Assembly: GCA_036506175.1 (NCBI GenBank)
Contig: DASXSE010000138.1
Location: forward strand, 1 to 19,414
DNA: 19,414 nt
Reading direction: 5' to 3'
Origin: JAIBJP01 sp036506175
Lineage (GTDB): Bacteria; Actinomycetota; Thermoleophilia; Gaiellales; Gaiellaceae
In this document: one piece after another, positions 1-6,745 of the stretch
Layout of the letters: each line of letters begins with the position of its first letter
Numbering within the stretch: the stretch's first letter is position 1
Notes under the pieces: generated by a model
What the model was told of the DNA's origin: nothing
Databases searched by the model: none
The model's input: only the letters and a program-made list of their open reading frames with translations
Translations under genes and position numbers: made by a program

Positions 1-453
1 GGCACCGGGATTCACATCAACAACATGCTGGGCGAGGCCGACCTCAACGTCAGCTCGCGCCGCGTCCTGCCCGGGAGGAGGCTGACGAGCATGATGGCGC
101 CTTCCGTCGTCCTGGCCGGTGGACGGCCGCGCCTCGTGGTCGGCAGCGCCGGTTCCATCCGGCTGCGCGCGGCGATCCTCCAGATCGTCACGAACGTGAT
201 CGCGCACGGTCTCGACGTCGATACTGCGATCGCGGCACCACGCGTCCACCTCGAAGGCGACCAGCTGAACCTGGAGGGCGGGGTCCATCCGGCGGTCGCC
301 GATGCCCTCGAGGAGCGCGGCTATGACGTCTTCCGCTGGAATGATCTGAACCTGTACTTCGGCGGCGCCGCGGCGGTGGCGCTCGATGCGGACGGCCGCC
401 TCGAAGCCGCCGGAGACCCGCGCCGCGGCGGAGCCGGCGTCATCGTCCAATGA
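1..453 (+). CDS. ggt: Gamma-glutamyltransferase, C-terminal part (5' end outside window)
   Basis: The reading frame is open from the first base and ends at TGA 451-453, giving about 150 residues of a longer protein. It matches the small (catalytic) subunit end of gamma-glutamyltranspeptidases, N-terminal nucleophile hydrolases that cleave gamma-glutamyl bonds of glutathione and related peptides. Seen here are GTGIHINNMLGEADLN near the edge (family: G-x-G-x-x-x-N-N), PGRRLTSMMAPSVV (family: P-x-x-x-x-S-S-M-x-P), the glycine-rich VVGSAGS used for substrate binding, the helix QIVTNVIAHGLDVDTAI and the strand YFGGAAAV before the C-terminus. The catalytic Thr and any signal peptide lie upstream of the window, so cell location cannot be judged. 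Its stop overlaps the next gene's ATG (AATGA), suggesting co-translation with the acetyltransferase. A non-canonical member such as a cephalosporin-acylase-like hydrolase is possible. Confidence 0.9.
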   Translation, partial: GTGIHINNMLGEADLNVSSRRVLPGRRLTSMMAPSVVLAGGRPRLVVGSAGSIRLRAAILQIVTNVIAHGLDVDTAIAAPRVHLEGDQLNLEGGVHPAVADALEERGYDVFRWNDLNLYFGGAAAVALDADGRLEAAGDPRRGGAGVIVQ

Positions 454-953
454 GCTTCAACGTCCGGTCTGCGGAGCCCGGGGACGCCGCCCGCCTCGTC
501 GAGCTCGCCCGCGAGGTCGGCGCCGAGGAAGAGGGCTGGCTCATCACGGGCGGCGAGTGGCGCAGCGTGGGCGAGGAGCGTAGGTATCTCCGTTCGCTGC
601 GCCGCCATCCGCATGCGGCTGTGTTCGTCGCGGAGACGAACGGCGCGATCATCGGCCGACTTTCGGTCGCGCGCGACCCTCATCCCGCGAGCGAGCACGT
701 GGCCGATCTCGGTCTGATGGTCGCAAGAGGCCACCGTCGCCACGGCGCCGGAACCGCTTTGATGGAGGCTGCGGAAGATTGGGCGCGCGGCGCCGGCGTC
801 CGCAAGCTCGAGCTGCATGTCTTCCCCCACAACGAACCGGCCATTGCCCTCTACGAGCAGCTGGGCTACGAGCGCGAAGGCCTCCGCCGCCGCCACTACC
901 GCCGCGGCGTCGAGCTTCTCGACGCGATTCTCATGGCAAAAGAGCTGGGATGA
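450..953 (+). CDS. GNAT-family N-acetyltransferase
   Basis: A complete 167-residue GNAT protein, which transfers an acetyl group from acetyl-CoA to an amine. The acetyl-CoA pyrophosphate loop is visible as RGHRRHGAG (residues 93-101), fitting R/Q-x-x-G-x-G/A, after the beta-4 strand ADLGLMV. Motif B follows: KLELHVFPHNEPAIALYEQLGY (residues 119-140), with the usual Asn128 and Tyr135/Tyr140. The C-terminal GLRRRHYRRGVELLDAILM resembles RimI/RimJ-like enzymes that act on protein N-termini, but also antibiotic or polyamine acetyltransferases, so the substrate is unknown. The ATG at 450 overlaps the preceding stop by the ATGA arrangement, implying translational coupling to the gamma-glutamyltransferase. 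Length is typical for a single-domain GNAT. Confidence 0.9.
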   Translation: MSFNVRSAEPGDAARLVELAREVGAEEEGWLITGGEWRSVGEERRYLRSLRRHPHAAVFVAETNGAIIGRLSVARDPHPASEHVADLGLMVARGHRRHGAGTALMEAAEDWARGAGVRKLELHVFPHNEPAIALYEQLGYEREGLRRRHYRRGVELLDAILMAKELG

Positions 954-970
954 GGGTTTGGCGAAACATC

Positions 971-993
971 AGCTGTGCCGCCGGGGGCACGCT
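971..993 (+). other. Short hairpin after the acetyltransferase gene
   Basis: The segment contains agc(t)gtgcc and ggcacgct arms: eight pairs with one bulged base (974) around a 6-nt loop. It begins 18 nt after the acetyltransferase stop and has no T-run after it. It could be a weak GC-rich terminator or part of the larger structured spacer that follows. Confidence 0.3.
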
Positions 994-1001
994 GACTCGC
1001 C

Positions 1002-1071
1002 CCGAGGCAGTAGCCGCCGGTCGCCCCCGTATTGCCGTCAATACGAGGGCGCCCACCGTCCGCAGCCTCGG
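1002..1071. repeat. Concentric 70-bp inverted repeat in the 954-1119 spacer
   Basis: Two inverted repeats share the same centre (1036.5). The inner one is cgcccccgtattg (1022-1034), loop ccgt, caatacgagggcg (1039-1051): 12 of 13 pairs, the exception being a C/A opposition on the plus strand that becomes a G-U pair on the minus-strand RNA. The outer one is ccgaggc (1002-1008) with gcctcgg (1065-1071), perfect over 7 bp. The intervening 13-nt flanks are equal in length and partly complementary. This looks like a decayed long palindrome such as a small non-autonomous repeat, or an RNA fold between two plus-strand genes. There is no T-tract. Confidence 0.55.
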
Positions 1072-1119
1072 AACGACCAGCGCACCCCGGCGACGAGCGA
1101 CATTCCACCAATCCCTCAT

Positions 1120-1470
1120 ATGACCGAACCCGGCGTCTACGAGCGGATCGAGGTCGAGCTCGACGCGGAAGAGGAGCTCTGGACCGACGATACGAGCGGC
1201 GACCACGCCGGCTGGTTCTGCGTCGCGACGGATCCGTTCCCCTGCCCGGCATCCGGGTGCGCGTTCGTAGCCATGTTCATGACGGCCGTGCACCTAATTC
1301 TCGTCTGGGAGAACCGGGACGACCCGAACCTCCTTCGGCACGCGCAGCGGGCGAAGGAGGTCGGTCGCAACCCGCGCGTGGTCACCTACGAGCCGTCGTT
1401 CGGGCCAAGCGCCTCCTACTACGCGTGGGAGGCGGCCGGCCGCCCCGTCCACGGGATCAAGAAGCAGTAG
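1120..1470 (+). CDS. Small Cys/His-containing protein of unknown function
   Basis: A 116-residue protein that I do not recognise as a named family. The frame stays open upstream to about 817, inside the acetyltransferase, but protein-like sequence starts at the ATG 1120 (MTEPGVYERIEVELD). The centre reads DPFPCPASGCAFV (residues 38-50) followed by a hydrophobic stretch ending in His58. The C42-x4-C47-x10-H58 spacing resembles a small zinc-binding finger, with only one His visible. The second half (HAQRAKEVGRNPRVV and a Tyr-rich tail) looks like ordinary globular sequence. No signal peptide is evident. No good Shine-Dalgarno sequence precedes the ATG, so the start is tentative. It is preceded by a structured spacer and followed by a palindromic junction with the convergent LON-domain gene. 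Function unknown. Confidence 0.65.
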   Translation: MTEPGVYERIEVELDAEEELWTDDTSGDHAGWFCVATDPFPCPASGCAFVAMFMTAVHLILVWENRDDPNLLRHAQRAKEVGRNPRVVTYEPSFGPSASYYAWEAAGRPVHGIKKQ

Positions 1471-1473
1471 GTT

Positions 1474-1559
1474 GCTCTAGCGCTCTCTGGGGCGTGGTCA
1501 GGCGGGGGCGAAGCCGGGCTTAGCCCGGCGAAAGCCGCGCCGGCCAGAAGCGCTAGAGC
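1474..1559. repeat. Palindromic element at a convergent gene junction, likely bidirectional terminator
   Basis: Outer arms gctctagcgct (1474-1484) and agcgctagagc (1549-1559) are perfectly complementary over 11 bp. After a single bulge (1485) pairing continues with tctgg (1486-1490) and ccaga (1544-1548). Inside sits a second perfect hairpin, gccgggc-tta-gcccggc (1513-1529), flanked by short complementary gcgg/ccgc segments. The element fills the gap between a plus gene ending at 1470 and a minus gene whose TAG stop (1553-1555) lies in the right arm. The nested-palindrome form recalls REP-type elements; at this location it probably also ends transcription from both sides. Whether it is repeated in the genome cannot be seen here. 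Confidence 0.6.
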
Positions 1560-2164
1560 GGCTCGACTCTGCCGTTCCCCGAGGCGCGTTCGCGGATCTC
1601 GCGATCGCGCCGCACGGCGTCGGCCGCCTGGTCGAGCATGGGGGCGAGCCGCAGCACCCGTTCTCTCTCCGACCGCAGCTCGAGCAAGCCCTGCTTGACC
1701 TCGGTGCCGAAATCCACCCGCGCCGCGATCTGGAAAGCGATCGAATCCGCGTCCAGGTCGAGGTCCTCCAGCTCGGCCTCAGCGGCCTTGACCACCCGGT
1801 CGTAGGCGACGAGGCACTGCTCGATCTCATCCTCCGTCGGCTCCTCACCGTCGTCGTCGATGTCGACGACCTCCGCGGTCTGGAAGGAACGGCCCTCGGT
1901 CAGCTCGACGAGCTGGAATCGCTCACGGCCCTCGACCACGACGTTGAGCCTGCCGTCGTCGAATGTCTCGAGCACCTCGATCACGCCTGCGCGTGTGCCG
2001 ACGTCGCGGAGGCCGTCCTCGTCCGCGAGCACGAGCCCGAATTCCCCGTTGTCCTCGAGGCATTCTCCGATGAGCTCTTTGTAGCGAGGCTCGAAAACGT
2101 GCAGGGGAGCCTGCTCGCCGGGGAGTAGGACGAGGTTGAGAGGGAAGAGCCCGAGCTCACTCAC
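1553..2164 (-). CDS. LON substrate-binding-domain protein
   Basis: A 203-residue stand-alone LON N-terminal (PF02190-type) domain without AAA+ or protease parts. The hallmark start is GLFPLNLVLLPGEQ, followed by PLHVFEPRYKELI (family L-P-L-x-I-F-E-P-R-Y); then come DVGTRAGVIEV, RLNVVVEGRERFQLV and the helical C-terminal half. Such domains bind unfolded or specific protein substrates; the role of the short bacterial versions is not established. The frame runs upstream to 2425, but that extension is antisense to hisC and has no family similarity, so I place the start at GTG 2164, just before the conserved strand. No Shine-Dalgarno is seen; a TAATCT box 8 nt upstream suggests a leaderless message. 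It is divergent from hisC and convergent with the small Cys/His protein gene. Confidence 0.88.
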   Translation of the reverse strand: MSELGLFPLNLVLLPGEQAPLHVFEPRYKELIGECLEDNGEFGLVLADEDGLRDVGTRAGVIEVLETFDDGRLNVVVEGRERFQLVELTEGRSFQTAEVVDIDDDGEEPTEDEIEQCLVAYDRVVKAAEAELEDLDLDADSIAFQIAARVDFGTEVKQGLLELRSERERVLRLAPMLDQAADAVRRDREIRERASGNGRVEPL

Positions 2165-2172
2165 AACTGGAA

Positions 2173-2178
2173 AGATTA
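2173..2178 (-). promoter_or_regulatory. Candidate -10 box for the LON-domain gene
   Basis: The minus strand reads taatct here, fitting the TANNNT form of actinobacterial -10 boxes. Only 8 nt separate it from the GTG at 2164, so transcription would begin at or next to the start codon (leaderless). No clear -35 was found, and the element lies in an 18-bp divergent gap also used by hisC. Pattern-based and tentative. Confidence 0.3.
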
Positions 2179-2182
2179 GGCG

Positions 2183-3301
2183 ATGGCCGACGACGCCTTG
2201 TTTCGACCCGCGATCGGGCCGCTCGTGCCCTACGAGCCCGGGAAGCCCGTGGAGGAAGTCCAACGGGAGCTGGGGCTCGCCCGCGTCGTCAAGCTCGCCT
2301 CCAACGAGGGCCAGTTTGGCCCGTTCCCGGAGGCCCTCGAGGCAATCGCGCGGGGCGCGCCGGAGCTGAACCGCTATCCGGACGGGGGCGCCTACCGGCT
2401 GCGGACGGCTCTCGCGGAGAAGCACGACGTCGGCTTCGAGAGCGTGGCGGTCGCCGCGGGTGCGGACGCCGTCGTCATGTACCTGTCCCTGGCCGTTCTC
2501 GACCCCGGGGATGACATCGTCTGCGGCTGGCCGTCATTTCCCAGCTACGTCCTGGATGCGATCAAGCTCGGTGCGGAGCCGAAACGCGTCCTGCTGACGG
2601 ACTTTCGCTACGACGTCGAGCGCATCCTCGGCGAGATCGGGCCGCGCACGAAGGTCGTCTATCTCTGCAATCCGAACAACCCGACGGGGACGATGATCAC
2701 GCGTGGCGAGGTCGCGAGCTTTCTCGACAATGTTCCCGACCACGTTCTCACTGTCCTCGACGAGGCGTACTTCGAATACGTCGACGAGGCGGACTACCCC
2801 GACGGAGTCGAGGAGCACTTCAAGGACGGGCGGCGAGTCCTCGTCCTGCGGACGTTCTCGAAGATCTACGGCCTGGCGGGGCTGCGCGTCGGTTACGGAA
2901 TCGGGCCCGCGGATGTCGTCGAGGCGATCGGCAAGGTGCGGAACGCCTTCGACATCAACCAGACTGCCCAGGACGCGGCCGTCGCCAGTCTCGGCAACGA
3001 CACCGAGATCGCCCGCCGCCGGCGCCTCACCGCCGAAGGGCGCGCCCAACTCGAGGAAGCGTGCTCGCGCCTCGGCCTCACCGTGGCCGCGCCCGCTGTC
3101 GCCAACTTCATCTTCGCGGAGGTGGGCGAGGATGCGCGGCCGATCTTCGATGCCCTACTCCGCGAGGGCGTGATCGTTCGCCCTCTCGCGCCGTTCGGCG
3201 CAACCGGCGCGATCCGGGTCACGGTCGGTACGCCAGAGGAAAACGACCTCTTCGCCGCCGCGCTCGAACGCGTGCTCGAAAGCGCGAAAACCGCCCTTTG
3301 A
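2183..3301 (+). CDS. hisC: Histidinol-phosphate aminotransferase
   Basis: A complete 372-residue class I/II (fold type I) PLP-dependent aminotransferase. HisC converts imidazole-acetol phosphate plus glutamate to L-histidinol phosphate in histidine synthesis. Family features in order: KLASNEGQFGP (residues 37-47; family K-L-x-x-N-E-N-P-x-G-P), NRYPDGGAYRLRTALA (63-78), AAGADAVV (91-98), NPNNPTG (163-169), LDEAYFEYV (192-200) and the PLP-lysine motif TFSKIYGLAGLRVGYG with Lys227. The ATG at 2183 follows ggaaag at 8 nt spacing and starts just upstream of the conserved region. No other his genes are near, and orphan HisC-like enzymes may also act on phenylalanine/tyrosine or other acids, so substrate assignment is by family. 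The downstream MFS gene begins 31 bp later. Confidence 0.9.
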   Translation: MADDALFRPAIGPLVPYEPGKPVEEVQRELGLARVVKLASNEGQFGPFPEALEAIARGAPELNRYPDGGAYRLRTALAEKHDVGFESVAVAAGADAVVMYLSLAVLDPGDDIVCGWPSFPSYVLDAIKLGAEPKRVLLTDFRYDVERILGEIGPRTKVVYLCNPNNPTGTMITRGEVASFLDNVPDHVLTVLDEAYFEYVDEADYPDGVEEHFKDGRRVLVLRTFSKIYGLAGLRVGYGIGPADVVEAIGKVRNAFDINQTAQDAAVASLGNDTEIARRRRLTAEGRAQLEEACSRLGLTVAAPAVANFIFAEVGEDARPIFDALLREGVIVRPLAPFGATGAIRVTVGTPEENDLFAAALERVLESAKTAL

Positions 3302-3332
3302 GGGCTTATCGCGTCAGGAGCAGGCTGCTACG

Positions 3333-4586
3333 GTGCGGTCCGTGAGCTTGGGCCACGAGGGGGCTCGGCTGGAGCTTTTGCGGCGCGCTCCCGGCTTTCG
3401 CCTGCTCTTCTACGCCACCCTCGCGTCGAGCATCGGCACCTGGCTCGCGTTCGTCGCCCTCGTCATCGACGTATGGGATCGCACGGGCGACACGAACTGG
3501 GTCAGCGCGCTCCTCATCGTCGAGTTCCTGCCCATCGTTCTCATCGGCTTCTTCGCGGGCAGGCTGATCGACCGCGCCTCCCGCCGTTGGATCCTCATCT
3601 CCGCGGACGTGGCGCGAGCGGCCGTCTTCTTGGCGCTGCCCTTCACGACGAGCGCTCTCCAGATCGTGATGCTTGCGTTCCTGGCTGGGATCGCCACGAG
3701 CCTGTTCCGTCCCGCGGTGTACGCGGGCCTGCCGAATCTCGTCGACGACCGCGACTTGCCCCAGGCGAACGGGATCTTGCAGACGGCCGACAACCTCACG
3801 TGGACGGTCGGCGCTCTCGTGGGGGGTGGGCTCGTGGCGGCCACGAGCCCGGATGTGGCCTACGTCGTCAACGCCTGTAGCTTCGTCGTCTCGGCCCTGC
3901 TCGTCGCGCGGATCCACGAGCGTTTTGAGGAAGGCGAGAGGGAGCCCGGTCAGGGCGCGTGGCGCGACCTCGTCGAAGGGTTCGCCATCGCTGTGCGGTC
4001 GAGGCCCCTCCTCACAGTCCTCGTTGCCTGGAGCATCGTCATGCTCGCAAACGCGGGCGTAAACGTGTCCGAGGTGGTGCTGGCGAAGGATGTTTTCTCG
4101 GCCGGCGACTTTGGCTACGGGATGCTCGTCGCCGCGACCGGGCTGGGACTCGTTCTCGGCAGTCTCTTCGGCGGCTCGTGGATCGACCAGCGCGGCGTGA
4201 CGATTCCGTACGGCGTGTCCATCGGCCTCATGGCGCTCGGGTTCGGCGCTGCGGCGATCGCACCGAACGTCTGGGTGGCCGCGCTCGTCGTCATCGCGGC
4301 GGGCGCGGGGAACGGCGTCGCCGTGGTCACGAATGCGCTGCTCGTCCAGCGCGGTTCTCCGGACCGGCTCCGCGGACGCGCGTTTACCGTGATCATGAGC
4401 GTCGGCTACGGGGTGCTCGGGCTCGGGATGATCCTCGCAGGCCCGCTCACCAACGCGATCGGCGCCCGCGCGGTGTGGGCGATCTCGGCGGGGCTGACCG
4501 CTCTCGGTGCGGCCAGTGGGGTGTTGCTCCTGCGAGGCGTCACGCCGGAAACGCGGCCCGGCCCGGCTCTTCCGGCCCGCGATTGA
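3333..4586 (+). CDS. MFS transporter, EntS/DHA3-like exporter
   Basis: A 417-residue membrane protein with about 12 hydrophobic segments and no extra domain. The loop between helices 2 and 3 has the MFS motif A pattern AGRLIDRASRRW (residues 75-86). The region FRPAVYAGLPNLVDDRDL followed by ANGILQTADN is typical of the DHA3/enterobactin-exporter-like (MFS_3) branch, which mainly exports siderophores, macrolides or other small molecules by proton antiport. The substrate is unknown. GTG 3333 follows aggag (3316-3320) at a long 12-nt spacing; an in-frame GTG at 3342 is an alternative. It resembles the N-terminal part of the transporter at 17225, so the two are probably paralogues. Its TGA overlaps the TTG start of the MeaB gene. 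Confidence 0.87.
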   Translation: MRSVSLGHEGARLELLRRAPGFRLLFYATLASSIGTWLAFVALVIDVWDRTGDTNWVSALLIVEFLPIVLIGFFAGRLIDRASRRWILISADVARAAVFLALPFTTSALQIVMLAFLAGIATSLFRPAVYAGLPNLVDDRDLPQANGILQTADNLTWTVGALVGGGLVAATSPDVAYVVNACSFVVSALLVARIHERFEEGEREPGQGAWRDLVEGFAIAVRSRPLLTVLVAWSIVMLANAGVNVSEVVLAKDVFSAGDFGYGMLVAATGLGLVLGSLFGGSWIDQRGVTIPYGVSIGLMALGFGAAAIAPNVWVAALVVIAAGAGNGVAVVTNALLVQRGSPDRLRGRAFTVIMSVGYGVLGLGMILAGPLTNAIGARAVWAISAGLTALGAASGVLLLRGVTPETRPGPALPARD

Positions 4587-5578
4587 GCCGCGACTGGACG
4601 CTCGACCGGCTCGTCGAGGGGATTCGTCGGGGCGACAAGCGCGCGCTCGCGCGGGCCATCACGCTTATCGAGAGCTCGGACGCTCTCGCCTACGACCTCA
4701 TCCGTGAGCTCTACCCGGAGACGGGGCGGGCTTATGTGGTCGGCATCACCGGGCCACCCGGCGTGGGGAAGTCGAGCCTCATCAGCGCTCTCGTGCGCCA
4801 CGTGCGGGCCGAGGAAGCCAGCGTCGGCGTCATCTCGGTCGATCCTTCGAGCCCGTTCACGCGCGGGGCCCTGCTCGGGGACCGGATCCGCCTTGCCGAT
4901 CACTTTCTCGATCCCGAGGTCTTCATCCGCTCCATGGGGACGCGCGGTCACCTGGGCGGGCTCGCCGAGGCAACGCTGCAGGCTGCGCTCGTTCTCGACG
5001 CGGCCGGCAAGGACCTCGTCTTCCTCGAGACCGTCGGCGCGGGCCAAAGCGAGGTCGAGATCATCACGATCGCCGACACTGTCGTCCTCGTTCTCATGCC
5101 GGGATCCGGCGATTCGATCCAGGCGCTGAAGGCGGGGATCATGGAGATCCCCGACGTGATCGCCGTGAACAAGAGCCGTCATCCGGCGGCCAAGACGATG
5201 GTGAACGAGGTGCGCTCGATCCTCGCTCTCGGCGGTGACGAAGATTGGAAGCCGCCGATCGTGCTCACGGAGTCGGTCGAGGGGGACGGAATCGAGGAGC
5301 TCTGGGAGAAGATCGAGGAGCACCGCCGCCACCTGGAGGAAGACGGCCTGCTCGCCGAGCGCAGAGCGCGCAACCTCGCCGGCGAGGTCTTCGCGGTCGC
5401 AAGCGCGCGGGCGAAGACCCATCTCGAGCAGGCCGTGGCCGATGATCCCGAGCTGCGGCGCCTCCTCGGCGAGGTCGAGCGGCGTGAGCTCGATCCGCTG
5501 ACTGCGGTCCGCGAGATCCTCGAGAAGGTGTTCAGAATTCAGGTAGATGGCGATTCGAACAGGACCGACGCTCGCTGA
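4583..5578 (+). CDS. meaB: MeaB/ArgK-type GTPase (methylmalonyl-CoA mutase chaperone)
   Basis: A 331-residue G3E-family GTPase. MeaB couples GTP hydrolysis to protection and reactivation of B12-dependent methylmalonyl-CoA mutase in propionyl-CoA breakdown; relatives (IcmF partners, ArgK) serve similar acyl-CoA mutases. Seen in order: an N-terminal helical part, Walker A GPPGVGKSS (residues 57-65), the SVDPSSPFTRGALLGDRIR signature (85-103), MGTRGHLGGLA (118-128), the G3-like ETVGAGQSEVEI (149-160), and a C-terminal helical dimerisation region. The expected N-K-x-D guanine motif is NKSR (196-199), so the Asp is missing. The frame is open far upstream through the MFS gene; TTG 4583, overlapping the MFS stop as TTGA, gives the usual length and N-terminus. 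No mutase subunit gene lies nearby. The gene overlaps ilvA by 32 nt. Confidence 0.9.
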   Translation: MSRDWTLDRLVEGIRRGDKRALARAITLIESSDALAYDLIRELYPETGRAYVVGITGPPGVGKSSLISALVRHVRAEEASVGVISVDPSSPFTRGALLGDRIRLADHFLDPEVFIRSMGTRGHLGGLAEATLQAALVLDAAGKDLVFLETVGAGQSEVEIITIADTVVLVLMPGSGDSIQALKAGIMEIPDVIAVNKSRHPAAKTMVNEVRSILALGGDEDWKPPIVLTESVEGDGIEELWEKIEEHRRHLEEDGLLAERRARNLAGEVFAVASARAKTHLEQAVADDPELRRLLGEVERRELDPLTAVREILEKVFRIQVDGDSNRTDAR

Positions 5579-6740
5579 CATCGAGAGCGCCCGCGGGCAG
5601 ATTCGCGGCCTCGCGCGTGTCACACCCGTCTACTCTTCGGAGACCCTGTCGCGGCGGAGCGGCCGTCCAGTCGTGCTCAAGGCCGAGAACCTGCAGCGGA
5701 CCGGTTCCTTCAAGATCCGCGGCGCGGTCAACAAGCTCGCCCACCTGACGGACGCGGAGCGCGCCGCGGGGGTGGTCGCGGGGAGCGCCGGAAATCACGG
5801 ACAGGCGGTCGCCCTGGCCGCGCGCGAAGCCGGGGTCGCCGCCACGATCTTCATGCCTCAGGACGCGCCGATGGCCAAGGTCGACGCCACGCGCAGCTAC
5901 GGCGCCGAGGTCGTCCTCGTCGGTGAGGGCTACGACGAGGCGCAGCTCGCCGCCAAGGAGAGGGCGGAGGCCGGCGCGACGCTCATCCACGCGTTCGAGG
6001 ACGAGGTCGTGATAGCCGGGCAGGGGACGCTGGGGCTCGAGATCGGCGAGCAGGTCGAGGAGCTCGAGACCGTAGTAGTCCCCATCGGAGGCGGTGGGCT
6101 CGCCTCCGGAATCGCGCTCGCCCTCAAGGATGTGCGACCCGAGGTGAAGATCGTCGGCGTGCAGGCCGCGACATGCGCTCCCTTCACTGGCTCGGAAGAT
6201 CTCGGCCACACGATCGCCGACGGGATCGCGGTCAAGAAGCCGGGGGAGCTGACGAGCCGGATTCTCGCCGACCGGCTCGACGATATCGTCACCGTGAGCG
6301 ACCGTGAGATCGCCCAGGCCATCGTCCTTCTGCTCGAGCGGGTGAAGCTCGTCGTCGAGGGGGCCGGAGCGGCCTCGGTGGCGGCCGTGCTCGGCGGCAA
6401 GGTGCCCGGCTCGGGTCCGGCGTGCGCGCTTCTCTCGGGCGGGAACATCGATGCGACGCTCCTCATCGAGGTGGCGCGCCACGGTCTCACTCAAGCCGGC
6501 CGCTTCCTCGTCATGCGGACCCGAATCGACGACCGGCCCGGCGAGCTCGCTCGACTGCTTGCACTGATCGCCGGCGAGCGCGTCAACGTGCTGGCCGTCG
6601 ACCACCACCGCGAGGGGATGGACCTCCCGGTGACCGGAACCGAAGTCGAGCTCACTCTGGCCACGCGGGACGACGAGCACTGCTCCGAGCTGCTCGCCCG
6701 CTTGGCCGAGTGGGGCTACGTGACCGAGCGGATCAGCTAG
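5547..6740 (+). CDS. ilvA: Threonine ammonia-lyase (dehydratase) with C-terminal ACT domain
   Basis: A 397-residue fold type II PLP enzyme that deaminates L-threonine (and often L-serine) to 2-oxobutyrate (pyruvate) and ammonia. Seen: substrate/PLP motif RTGSFKIRGA with Lys56, the SAGNHGQAVA loop (80-89), the tetraglycine phosphate-binding loop GGGGLASG (181-188), and late SGGNID. The C-terminal 70 residues (FLVMRTRIDDRPGELARLL onward) form an ACT-type regulatory domain, as in the short allosteric threonine dehydratases of Actinobacteria and Gram-positives. The 2-oxobutyrate can feed isoleucine synthesis or become propionyl-CoA. The ATG 5547 lies inside the end of the MeaB gene, so the pair is likely co-translated. 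Serine racemase-like relatives lack the ACT part, which favours dehydratase. Confidence 0.92.
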   Translation: MAIRTGPTLADIESARGQIRGLARVTPVYSSETLSRRSGRPVVLKAENLQRTGSFKIRGAVNKLAHLTDAERAAGVVAGSAGNHGQAVALAAREAGVAATIFMPQDAPMAKVDATRSYGAEVVLVGEGYDEAQLAAKERAEAGATLIHAFEDEVVIAGQGTLGLEIGEQVEELETVVVPIGGGGLASGIALALKDVRPEVKIVGVQAATCAPFTGSEDLGHTIADGIAVKKPGELTSRILADRLDDIVTVSDREIAQAIVLLLERVKLVVEGAGAASVAAVLGGKVPGSGPACALLSGGNIDATLLIEVARHGLTQAGRFLVMRTRIDDRPGELARLLALIAGERVNVLAVDHHREGMDLPVTGTEVELTLATRDDEHCSELLARLAEWGYVTERIS

Positions 6741-6745
6741 TCCGC

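Noticed and set aside
954..1119. A tRNA or known riboswitch in the structured spacer
   Set aside because: The hairpins do not form a cloverleaf, no CCA/T-arm sequence is seen, and no riboswitch consensus is recognisable.
2165..2425. Upstream extension of the LON-domain gene
   Set aside because: It is antisense to the hisC 5' end and lies before the conserved first strand GLFPL of the LON domain.
3959..4582. N-terminal extension of the MeaB frame into the MFS gene
   Set aside because: Arg-rich out-of-frame translation of the transporter; the MeaB family length is met from TTG 4583.
4406..5623. A 405-codon minus-strand open frame across the MeaB gene
   Set aside because: Antisense shadow caused by high third-position GC; low-complexity Arg/Asp/Leu composition and no motifs.
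5532..6680. A 382-codon minus-strand open frame opposite ilvA
   Set aside because: ilvA shows every expected motif, and the antisense frame resembles no known protein.
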